A stretch of 64,000 bases of DNA, taken from positions 1,775,551-1,839,550 of the forward strand of contig JAIGNY010001269.1 of the NCBI GenBank assembly GCA_020152595.1, in the 5' to 3' direction. This document shows, one piece after another, positions 25,456-33,183 of this stretch (position 1 is its first letter; each line of letters opens with the position of its first letter). The notes under the pieces are model-generated. The model saw only the letters and a list, made by a program, of their open reading frames with translations, searched no databases and was not told where the DNA came from. This stretch comes from Chiridota heheva. Lineage: Eukaryota > Echinodermata > Holothuroidea > Apodida > Chiridotidae. A program made the position numbers and the translations under genes.

Positions 25456-26118
25456 GCCAAAGTCAATATTCGAATACAATTTTATAATTACATTTAGTCA
25501 AACTCATGTTTCTGCCTTATTTCTTTCGTGCTGAGTTTTGCTAACATAAATCTAGTATATTTACACTTGATGATATTTGGAAAATCATCATCATTTATAC
25601 ACTTTTGGAAAAAGCCATTCCATATACATTGTTAATGTCTAAGAAACCGTAACCATGACTAAGCATCATCGACACCACTCACTATATGAATTCTGATGAC
25701 GATAAGTCACAGCTCAAAGGTTGACGATAATGTCCTTTTAAGAGTTGAAAGAAACTTATTAGTATACTTTTACCGGAAGGTACACAGTAAGCAGATGCCA
25801 GTGCCTTTTTTAACATACTAACTAGAGGCGGGGAGAAGGGGGGGGGGGGGAGGGAGGGGACATGGCCCCCACTCAGCAAAGTGAAGCCCAGTTTGGTCCC
25901 ACAAAACAAATTTGACTGCATTTTTTTTTTTTTTTATTGAAAAAAAAAACATCGCAGTTTGAAAGCATCAAATATGTACATTTTGGCAAGTATGCCAAAA
26001 CCAACCCCTGAAAAATACCACGAGTCACGGCGTTTGGGATGAACTCTGTAAAAACAAAAACACGGTATCCGAAATGGCTCTGCATTACCATACGTCTAAC
26101 GTCATCTGAGCCCGTCAC
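25456..26118 (+). other. Kinase E 3' flank, then entry into the cassette
   Basis: Up to about 25920 it matches the flanks of copies A and D. A T-run and A-run (25921-25948) mark the boundary; beyond that the sequence is unrelated to the kinase module and leads to the PC4-like frame. No gene seen in 25949-26118. Confidence 0.6.
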
Positions 26119-26463
26119 ATGAGCGGTCCGTCACACCCCGAAAAGTTACGTTTGCTTCTGGCAAAACAAATTTACATCAGTCTGACCGCAGAAGGTGAAA
26201 GCATTCTCGTGGACATAAGCCATTACCAGTATGCAATGCAAACCATCAGCGACCCTAATGGACACACCACCCGTTCATGGACCATCATACCCGGAGAAAA
26301 AGGGATTTCTCTCAACCTGGACCAATGGTGCAAACTGGCTAGCACAGAAGGGCTATTTGCAATAGAACATTTGAAAGCATTGGTCAAAGTGCCCTTCTTG
26401 GCGAAAAATGCCAGCGACATAGACGAATTGTGCGAACAGATGGTCGAGGATACCATAGCATAA
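26119..26463 (+). CDS. PC4/SUB1-like single-stranded DNA-binding domain protein
   Basis: A 114-residue frame. Residues about 15-75 fit the PC4 (transcriptional coactivator p15) fold pattern: a beta-strand segment IYISLTAEGESILVDIS, then the hallmark GEKGISLNLDQWCKLAS, close to the family's KKGISLSLEQWEKL. PC4 proteins bind single-stranded DNA and assist transcription and repair. The start is the first ATG after an in-frame stop. I see no TATA box and no histone-type stem-loop for this gene, unlike its neighbours. Host or virus-derived origin is unresolved. Confidence 0.6.
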   Translation: MSGPSHPEKLRLLLAKQIYISLTAEGESILVDISHYQYAMQTISDPNGHTTRSWTIIPGEKGISLNLDQWCKLASTEGLFAIEHLKALVKVPFLAKNASDIDELCEQMVEDTIA

Positions 26464-26879
26464 CATTCAAAAGCAAAGAAAAGACCCCGTTCACCGTCGT
26501 CGTCGCCACCTCCCACCTTGTCGAAATGACGCAAGGTAAATTTAAAACTGGACATACCACCCATCATCATCGAGAAACCCAAAGAAGAAGAAGAACCCTC
26601 TGCATGAACATGTTTGTTATTGTTTTTATGCCATATAAGCTGCGTCTTATTTTCTGGCATCGAGAAAAAAAAAGAGGGCGGAAGGAGTACAAAATCGTGG
26701 CATGACTACTACGGTATCACTGCGTTGGTTAGGGCAGGTACTTTACCCTCGCATATAAATATTCAAAAAAGAAAAAAATGAATTTAATGACATTCAAAAA
26801 AAGTTTGAGGCTACCGTAGAAGCTCCGTGACTACCGCATGACAGTCAGGCGTGATGAGAAAAATGAATTTAATGACATT

Positions 26880-27183
26880 CAAAAAGAGTTCGAGGCTACC
26901 GTAAAAGTTCGATGACCACCATACACCAGGCATGATAACTTGGGTGCAAGCCAGACAAGTAAGTGGCCACAGCAATCGTGATACGAACCAATCGTGGGGT
27001 GAGTATGCAGCCACGTGCCTGTCTGGCCAATCGTGGATAGTCAGACGTGATGACGTGGGCGCGAGCCAAATCAGTTTCTACGGGCAAGCGTGATACGAAC
27101 CAATCGGGGGGGTAAGTATGCAGCCACGTGGCTGGCCAGCCAATCGCTAGCAGGGTGAGTATTATTTATTGACAGAATAAAAG
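26880..27183 (+). promoter_or_regulatory. Promoter with four CCAAT boxes, two E-boxes and a TATA box
   Basis: CCAAT at 26988, 27027, 27100 and 27140; CACGTG at 27012 and 27125; TATA-like GAATAAAAG at 27175-27183. Two roughly 110-bp direct repeats each hold GATACGAACCAATCG, GCAGCCACGTG and a second CCAATCG. The ATG lies 56 bp past the TATA box. Layout resembles replication-dependent histone promoters. Confidence 0.75.
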
Positions 27184-27238
27184 TACTAACTTTGATAATT
27201 TTCAATCATTCGCTCTGTTAGTTCAACCTAAAAGCAAA

Positions 27239-27685
27239 ATGACTACTTTGCACAAGTATTTTTCCATTGAAGTATATATGGAGGATAAGGAGATATGGAA
27301 ACGCCACGAAGAAGACTGGGAATTTGACGCTGCAATTGCAGGTTTTACACCCAGCTCGCCAAGCTCAGCTACCGAGTCTTCACCCGACAAGAGCGATTGG
27401 GACGAGGATGACGAGCCTCCTTTTAAAGTCGCTACTGTACAGAGAGAGATGGAGGACGAGGACGAGGAGCTGGTCCTCACCAACGGAGAGTGGGCAAGGG
27501 TGTTGGCTGCCGCCGATGAGGACTTTCTCGTGGCCGACGAGTGGCCACCGGCACTAGAGGAGGACGGCAAGAAGAAGAACAAAGCAATGTCCAAAGAAAA
27601 AGCAAAAGCAGAAGAGGTTGTGGAGACGGACAGAAGCGTGGGGACGCAAACAAGTAATTGTGAGCTGTGCCCTGTGTCAACGTAA
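27239..27685 (+). CDS. Acidic intronless protein with VGTQT motif, copy 1
   Basis: 148 residues, no family recognised. An N-terminal part (YFSIEVYMEDKEIWKRHEED) is followed by a Ser/Pro-rich and strongly acidic stretch (SDWDEDDEPPFKVA), then NGEWARVLAAADEDFLVADE, a Lys-rich linker and a C-terminal SVGTQTSNCELC. VGTQT fits the TQT anchor bound by dynein light chain LC8; the CxxC after it could bind metal. The stop lies 31 nt before a perfect histone-type stem-loop. Start chosen at the first ATG after the TATA box. Unlike histones it is acidic. It could be a host gene or a captured viral one. Confidence 0.75.
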   Translation: MTTLHKYFSIEVYMEDKEIWKRHEEDWEFDAAIAGFTPSSPSSATESSPDKSDWDEDDEPPFKVATVQREMEDEDEELVLTNGEWARVLAAADEDFLVADEWPPALEEDGKKKNKAMSKEKAKAEEVVETDRSVGTQTSNCELCPVST

Positions 27686-27716
27686 GACAGCGAACCACAC
27701 AAAAACAAAACCCAAA

Positions 27717-27753
27717 GGCTCTTTTCAGAGCCACCACAGGTATAAGAAAGAGA
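27717..27753 (+). terminator. Histone-type 3' stem-loop plus downstream element
   Basis: GGCTCTTTTCAGAGCC (27717-27732), preceded by CCAAA and followed by ACCACA, equals the metazoan histone mRNA stem-loop. AAGAAAGAG at 27744 matches the purine-rich element that pairs with U7 snRNA. No AATAAA lies between stop and stem-loop. Confidence 0.9.
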
Positions 27754-27759
27754 AAAATG

Positions 27760-28080
27760 ATTCAAGACATTCTTTGTAACGTTTATAATTGTTTGTAATA
27801 TTTATCGTTTGTATTGTCCATAATTGTTTGTAACGTTTATTGTTTGTAATATTTATCATTTGTAACGTCCATGTTTTATCGTTTGATTTTTTCAACTTAA
27901 TTTATTTTAAATATTATTATGATTTAATTATTTTTTTTAAATGTTTTTTTTTTTTTTTTTTTTTAATAATATTCATCTTTTAAACATTTATGATTAATTG
28001 TATTTGTATTTTTTTTTATTTTGAAAAGAGCGGCACCGACCCAAATGGCGTCACACCTTTCTGGCTTCTGATTAATTGAA
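27760..28080. other. AT-rich spacer with TTTGTAA-type repeats
   Basis: Irregular repeats of GTTTATAATTGTTTGTAATA and long T runs. Present after each of the acidic gene copies (also about 29090-29340 and 31840-32100). No gene. Confidence 0.6.
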
Positions 28081-28097
28081 GAGATGGAAGCAAAAAG

Positions 28098-28172
28098 CAT
28101 AAATAGAGCAAACTTAATCCTTTCTTTTCATTCAGAATTTCAGTGCAAACACATCATCATGGAGTGGGAAGT
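28098..28172 (+). promoter_or_regulatory. Promoter and first codons of a BH1-like gene, cut by a duplication junction
   Basis: CATAAATAGAGC and the leader match those of the gene at 29474. The coding start ATGGAGTGGGAAGTT (from 28159) runs five codons and is then joined at about 28173 to promoter sequence of the next acidic gene copy. Confidence 0.75.
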
Positions 28173-28509
28173 TCGAGGCTACCGTAGAGGCTACCGTAGA
28201 GGCTACCGTAGAGGCTACCGTAGAAGTTCGATGACCACCATACGCCAGGCATGATAACTTGGGTGCAAGCCAGACAAGTAAGTGGCCACAGCAATCGTGA
28301 TACGAACCAATCAGGGGGTGAGTATGCAGCCACGTGCCTGTCTGGCCAATCGTGGATATTTAGACGTGATGACGTGGGCGCGAGCCAGATCAGTTTCTAC
28401 GGGCAAGCGTGATACGAACCAATCGGGGAGGGGGGGGTTAAGTATGCAGCCACGTGGCTGGCCAGCCAATCGCTAGCAAGGTGAGTATTATTTATTGACA
28501 GAATAAAAG
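28173..28509 (+). promoter_or_regulatory. Second copy of the CCAAT/TATA promoter
   Basis: Duplicate of 26890-27183. Begins with four 13-bp repeats of GAGGCTACCGTAG (to about 28225) and ends in GAATAAAAG at 28501. A G-run expansion lies near 28425-28437. Confidence 0.75.
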
Positions 28510-28564
28510 TACTAACTTTGATAATTTTCAATCATTCGCTCTGTTAGTTCAACCTAAAAGCAAA

Positions 28565-29001
28565 ATGACTACTTTGTACAAGTATTTCTCCATTGAAGTA
28601 TATATGGAGGATAAGGAGATATGGAAACGCCACGAAGAAGACTGGGAATTTGACGCTGCAGTTGCAGGTTTTACACCCAGCTCAGCTACCGAGTCTTCAC
28701 CCGACAAGAGCGATTGGGACGAGGATGACGAGCCTCCTTTTAAAGTCGCTACTGTACAGAGAGAGAGGATGAGGACGAGGAGCTGGTCCTCACCAACGGA
28801 GAGTGGGCAAGGGTGTTGGCTGCCGCCGATGAGGACTTTCTCGTGGCCGACGAGTGGCCACCGGCACTAGAGGAGGAGGACGGCAAGAAGAAGAACAAAG
28901 CAATGTCCAAAGAAAAAGCAAAAGCAGAAGAGGTTGTGGAGACGGACAGAAGCATGGGGACGCAAACAAGTAATTGTGAGCTGTGCCCTGTGTCAACGTA
29001 A
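28565..29001 (+). pseudogene. Acidic VGTQT protein, copy 2
   Basis: Near-identical to 27239-27685 (same N-terminus, acidic centre and C-terminal GTQTSNCELC), offset about 1.33 kb. The reading frame is broken, with about one break. Followed at the same spacing by an intact histone-type stem-loop. With the upstream promoter it forms a tandem duplicate of copy 1. Confidence 0.75.
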
Positions 29002-29034
29002 GACAGCGAACCACAAAAAAAAAAAAAAACCAAA

Positions 29035-29070
29035 GGCTCTTTTCAGAGCCACCACAGGTATAAGAAAGAG
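29035..29070 (+). terminator. Histone-type 3' stem-loop plus downstream element (acidic copy 2)
   Basis: GGCTCTTTTCAGAGCC at 29035-29050 and AAGAAAGAG at 29062-29070, unchanged from copy 1 although the coding region has drifted. Confidence 0.9.
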
Positions 29071-29384
29071 AAAAATGATTCAAGACATTCTTTGTAACGT
29101 TTATAATTGTTTTTAATATTTAACGTTTGTATTGTCCATAATTGTTTGTAACGTTTATTGTTTGTAATATTTATCATTTGTAACGTCCATGTTTTATTGT
29201 TTGATTTTTTCAACCTAATTTACTTTTAATATTACTATTATTTAATTACTCTTTTAAAATGTATTTTTTTTTTTTTAATATTTATCTTTTAAACATTTAT
29301 GATTAATTGTATTTGTATTTGTATTTTTTTTTATTTTCAAAAGAGCACCACCAAGTCAAATGGCGTCACACCTTTCTGGCTTCT

Positions 29385-29473
29385 GATTGGTTGAAGAGAT
29401 GGAAGCAAAAAGCATAAATAGAGCAAACTTAATCCTTTCTTTTCACTCTGAATTTCAGTGCGAACACATCATC
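29385..29473 (+). promoter_or_regulatory. CCAAT and TATA promoter of the BH1-like gene
   Basis: Inverted CCAAT (GATTGG, about 29385) and CATAAATA at 29413, about 55 bp before the ATG at 29474, with a short A/C-rich leader. Confidence 0.65.
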
Positions 29474-29814
29474 ATGGAGTGGGAAGTCTTAGCCAAAGTA
29501 ATGTTTGAACTCTTGAGGAAATGGAGCCCTGGACCTATCGACTACGATAAAGTTATAGAACACCTCGAAAACAGATGCAACTGTTTAACACCATTCAAAG
29601 ACGGGCTTCATCCTGCAGAAGGCGATGTAATTACGGCAGCCATCGTCCATGCTTACCAAGACGGTTCACAGTGCTGGGGCGGCATATGGGCCTTCCACGT
29701 TGCTGCTTTCGACATAGCAAAGCACACGAGACTTCTGCGGAATCAAAGAAAGCTATCGAACACAGGGGAGCCATCGGGGAAGGACAACAGGGAACCACCG
29801 GAGGAGGACAGTAA
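29474..29814 (+). pseudogene. Small intronless protein with BH1-like motif (Bcl-2 family?), copy 1
   Basis: Starts MEWEVLAKVMFELLRKW. The segment DGSQCWGGIWAFHVAAFDIA matches the BH1 pattern of Bcl-2 proteins (DG-x-x-x-WG-x-I-x-AF-x-x-x-AA), with the family's small-residue run and a following AKH as in Mcl-1. The second copy near 32557 conserves WGGIWAF and VAAF, so the motif is not chance drift. Ends near a histone-type stem-loop. Bcl-2-like proteins control mitochondrial apoptosis, and several DNA viruses carry them, so virus capture is one possibility. The copy looks broken, with about one break. The BH1 reading is an inference from pattern only. Confidence 0.5.
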
Positions 29815-29847
29815 CAGATCGATCGGGCAATCGATAAAGAAACCAAA

Positions 29848-29883
29848 GGCTCTTATAAGAGCCACCACAAATATAAGAAAGAG
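29848..29883 (+). terminator. Histone-type 3' stem-loop variant plus downstream element
   Basis: GGCTCTTATAAGAGCC (29848-29863), preceded by CCAAA and followed by ACCACA, then AAGAAAGAG at 29875. The loop is TATA rather than TTTC; the stem is perfect. Confidence 0.85.
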
Positions 29884-29917
29884 AAAATTGAATTATGACA
29901 ACGTGTTTGTGTTTAAT

Positions 29918-30130
29918 GTTTTCCCTCCAAAAGATTTGACACCCTTCGGTCGTGTGGTAAAATCACGGGGAACCTATACAGGTAGTGACCTATCAGGAGC
30001 CAGTATTCCCCCTGGTTTATTATTGTGTGTTTATTGTTTTCCCTCCAAAAGATTTGACGACCTTCGGTCGTGTGATAAAATCGCCAGGAGCCTATCCAGG
30101 TAGTGACCAATCAGGAGCCAGTATTTCACC
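29918..30130 (+). repeat. Direct repeat of about 105 bp after the BH1-like gene
   Basis: TTTTCCCTCCAAAAGATTTG begins two copies (about 29918 and 30028), each with CCTTCGGTCGTGTG and the left half of the palindrome arm. ACGACCTTCGGTCGT in the second copy forms a short UUCG-type hairpin. Confidence 0.75.
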
Positions 30131-30208
30131 TAATTTGCATAATCTATGAATATTTATGAGAAATTAAGAATACTGGCTCCTGATTGGTCACTACCTGGAT
30201 AGGCTCCT
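30086..30208. repeat. Perfect palindrome with CCAAT and octamer, cassette end 1
   Basis: 38-bp arms (30086-30123 and 30171-30208) are exact reverse complements around a 47-bp loop. Each arm holds GACCAATC, a CCAAT box, so boxes face both ways; the loop holds the octamer ATTTGCAT (30133-30140), known from H2B promoters. Kinase F flank begins a few bases further right. Could be a two-way promoter or the end of a mobile element. Confidence 0.9.
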
Positions 30209-30337
30209 CTTACTACTCAGACTACTATAGTGCACTGCAAAGTCTACATAGGCTCTTTGAGTATCTTTCAAAAGTGGTTTGTCAAATTGTCATGCATTCA
30301 CCTAATTTGTAATTGTTATTTCTGGTTTTCTATACAG

Positions 30338-31338
30338 GTAGCCATCAAATTCGCAAAAAAAAAAAAAAAAACGTTTGTTGCGTGGGACAAACAAGGAGAC
30401 ACGCGCGTGCCAGAGGAAGTGACTACCATGTACAGTGAAAACTGGCTAGGTTGGAGATTGTTCCTCAGCCTTCTGTCATGGTGAATGGAAGGTTGGTGGC
30501 GACGAGCATCTCATTCTCTGCATGGAGCAACCAGAGAACTGCGTGGATCTATACACCTACTGTGAACAAAATGGACAATTATTCAACTCCGAGGCATCAT
30601 TATTATTTTTAAAGCAAATTGTTTTCGCCGCGTGTGATGTCTATCGCGCAGACTGGGCTCATTGTGACCTGAAACCAAATAACCTTTTTGTGTGCTCCTC
30701 CGGTACACAGATTAAAATCATAGATTTCAGGATAGCAGCAAAACTAGTAGACAGAAAGTCCATGTCGTCAGGCCATGGGCCGTGGCACACCCCGTTTGGA
30801 ATTTTCCATCTTAATTGGTGAATGGCAATTATGATGCAGCCAACGGTGGAAGCGTGTGGTCAGTTGGGGTCACTTTGTATTATTGGTCTGGGATGCTCCG
30901 TGGGATAATCCAGAGGAGGCAAATACACTACCACTAAGAATTCCACAAAGTATTTCTATTGATGCTGAAAGGCTTTTGAAAAAAATGCTTTAACGCGACC
31001 CAAGGAAGCGGATAAGTCTTTTGGAGCTTGAAAATCTTTTAAGCAGAAGTTCCCTCTCATCAAACAATCGACTTACGAGCAGCTCTCATAACCTTTCTAT
31101 TCCGGACTTTCGAGACCAGAATGCACACGTGCCTGTGATCCGTACATCCATGCCGGTCCAACAAGCACTGAACATGTCAAATCTGGGATTTGTATCTGGA
31201 CTCGATATTCAACAGATAGCAAGTGTTCTGTTTGCTTGTGGTTGTAGCAAAGAGCGCAAGGCAACAAATAAGAAACGGAACAAGAATATAATGTTTACTA
31301 AATATATTTCCTCGTCGAGAAATTCTCTACAGCAATAG
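30338..31338 (+). pseudogene. PIM-like kinase copy F
   Basis: Acceptor TCTATACAG ends at 30337, and the exon opens with VAIKF, the only copy that keeps the subdomain II VAIK lysine motif. A run of 17 A follows. Catalytic loop HCDLKPNNLFV; DFG reads DFR. It has a duplicated GGCC(A)TGGGCC-like stretch near 30770, a frame change around YSENW, the shared C-lobe frameshift and a TAA in MLxRDP. The C-terminal tail is intact to 31338. No upstream intron block; the left flank joins the palindrome. Confidence 0.85.
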
Positions 31339-31513
31339 GCCGAAGTCAATATTCGAATACAATAATACTTTATAATTACTTTTGGTCAAACTTGTGTTTC
31401 TGCCTTATTTCTTTCGTACTGAGTTTTGCGAACATAAATCTAGTATTTATACTTGATGATATTTGCAACATCATCATCATTTATACACTTCTGGGAAAAG
31501 CCATTCCATATAC

Positions 31514-31750
31514 GTCCTCACCAACGGAGAGTGGGTCCGTGTGTTGGCCGCAGCCGAAGAGGACTTCCTCGTGGCCGACGTGTGGCCACCATCACTGGAG
31601 GAGGAGGACGACAAGAAGGATAAAGCAAAGTCAGAGACAGAAGAAAAAGCAAAGACACAGGACTTAATAGATGTTTCCAGAAGCGTGGGGACACAGACAA
31701 ACAACTGCCAGCTGTGCTGCATGTGCCCTTTCTGCCCTGTGCCAATGTGA
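31514..31750 (+). pseudogene. Acidic VGTQT protein, copy 3 (C-terminal part)
   Basis: Kinase F 3' flank (ending CCATTCCATATAC) joins directly to the middle of the acidic gene at VLTNGEWVRVLAAAEEDFL. It has diverged most from copies 1 and 2, including the linker, but keeps SRSVGTQTNNCQLC, here extended by CCMCPFCP, giving more Cys residues. The stop lies 31 nt before its stem-loop, as in copy 1. Confidence 0.75.
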
Positions 31751-31780
31751 GAACAAACAGTACAGAAAAACAAATCCAAA

Positions 31781-31816
31781 GTCTCTTTTTAGAGCCACCA
31801 CAGGTATAAGAAAGAG
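31781..31816 (+). terminator. Histone-type 3' stem-loop (acidic copy 3), one mismatch
   Basis: GTCTCTTTTTAGAGCC at 31781-31796 differs from the standard stem at its second base pair; ACCACA and AAGAAAGAG (31808) remain. Confidence 0.8.
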
Positions 31817-32193
31817 AAAAATAATTCAAGACATTCTTTGTAACGTTTATAATTGTTTGTAATATTTATCGTTTGTATTGTCCATAATTGTTTGTAACTT
31901 TTATCGTTTGTAATGTTTATCGTTTGTAACGTCCATGTTTTATCGTTTATTTTTTTAAAATTTATCTATTTTTAATATTATTATTATTTAATTACTTTTC
32001 TAAAATGTATTATTTATTTTTCTAATAGTATTTTTTTAAACATTTATTATAATTAATTGTATTTGTTTATTTCTTTTAATTCATTTATTTCAAAAGAGTG
32101 CCACCAACACAAATGGCATCATACCTTTCTGGCTCCTGATTGGTCAGAGATGGAAACAAAAAGCATAAATAGAGCAAACTAAATCCTTTTTTT

Positions 32194-32511
32194 GGGAAAC
32201 TTTTAATAAGACAGTTTATGTGCTGTATGACTATCTACCTACTGTGGTGTAGCGGTTATCATACCTGTTTACAGACCACGAGGCCCCAGCTTCAAGCCTG
32301 GGTTGGGTAGACACGCCAGTGTACCACAATTGGTTATCAAAGGCCGTGGACATTGACTTGGTTGTCGATGTTATGTCTGTCCATACGTCGTACCTGTGTT
32401 CTCGTCCGGGTCGTATTAAGAGTTTCGTGATAGCATTGTTACTATCATAACCGAGTACGCAGGCGACGGCCCCGTCATTGTAATTGTGTGTTCACTCGTC
32501 GTCGTTGGCGG
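32194..32511 (+). mobile_element. tRNA-derived SINE inserted in the second BH1-like promoter
   Basis: A-box TGGTGTAGCGG (32245-32255) and B-box GCTTCAAGCC (32289-32298) at tRNA spacing. Flanked by a target duplication CC(T)7 at 32185-32193 and 32512-32520. It separates the TATA box (about 32164) from the gene start at 32557. Confidence 0.8.
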
Positions 32512-32556
32512 CCTTTTTTTTTTCATTCTGAGTTTCAGAGCAAACACATCATCATC

Positions 32557-32898
32557 ATGGAGTGGGAAGTCTTAGCCAAAGAAATGTTTGAACTCTTGAG
32601 GAAATGGAGCCCTGGACCTATTGACTACGATAAAGTTATAGAACACCTAGAAAACAGATAAACTGTTTAACACCATTCAAAGACGGGGTTTCATCCTGCA
32701 GAAGGCGATGTAATTACGGCAGCCATCGTCCATGCTTACCAAGATGTGTCACACTTTTGGGGCGGCATATGGGCCTTCCAAGTTGCTGCTTTCAATATAG
32801 CAAAAGAACACGAGAGTTCTGCGGAATTAAAGAAAGCTACCAAACACAGGGGAGCCGTCGGGGAAGGACAGCAGGAAGCCACCAAAGAAGGACAGTAG
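32557..32898 (+). pseudogene. BH1-like protein, copy 2
   Basis: Starts MEWEVLAKEMFELLRKW and retains WGGIWAFQVAAFNIAK. Ends at about 32898, 33 nt before a histone-type stem-loop. It is broken, with a few breaks, and its promoter is split by the SINE. Confidence 0.5.
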
Positions 32899-32931
32899 CA
32901 GATCGATTGGGCAATCGATAAAGAACCCAAA

Positions 32932-32967
32932 GGCTCTTATAAGAGCCACCATAAATATAAGAAAGAG
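32932..32967 (+). terminator. Histone-type 3' stem-loop variant (BH1-like copy 2)
   Basis: GGCTCTTATAAGAGCC at 32932-32947, ACC after it, AAGAAAGAG at 32959. Same loop as at 29848. Confidence 0.85.
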
Positions 32968-33047
32968 AAAATTGAATTATGACAATGTGTTTGTGTTTGT
33001 TTTCCCTCCAAAAGATTCGACAACCTTCGGTCGTGTGGTAAAATCAC

Positions 33048-33172
33048 GAGGAGCCTATACAGGTAGTGACCAATCAGGAGCCAGTATTCCACCTAATTTG
33101 CATAATCTATGAATATTCATGAGAAATTAAGAATACTGGCTCCTGATTGGTCACTACCTGTATAGGCTCCTC
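33048..33172. repeat. Perfect palindrome with CCAAT and octamer, cassette end 2
   Basis: 42-bp arms (33048-33089 and 33131-33172) are exact reverse complements. Where it differs from the palindrome at 30086 (CTATACAGG instead of CTATCCAGG), the opposite arm has the matching change. ATTTGCAT lies in the loop at 33096-33103. Followed by the same CTTACTACTCAG as at 30209. Confidence 0.9.
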
Positions 33173-33183
33173 TTACTACTCAG

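Noticed and set aside
27223-27765. Long Ser/Leu-rich open frames on the minus strand opposite the acidic gene (also 28749-29083, 31477-31829)
   Set aside because: They are mirror products of the acidic coding strand's codon use; the promoter, stem-loop and copy-to-copy protein conservation all favour the plus strand.
27717-32967. True histone genes
   Set aside because: No histone fold or basic tail is encoded before any of the stem-loops.
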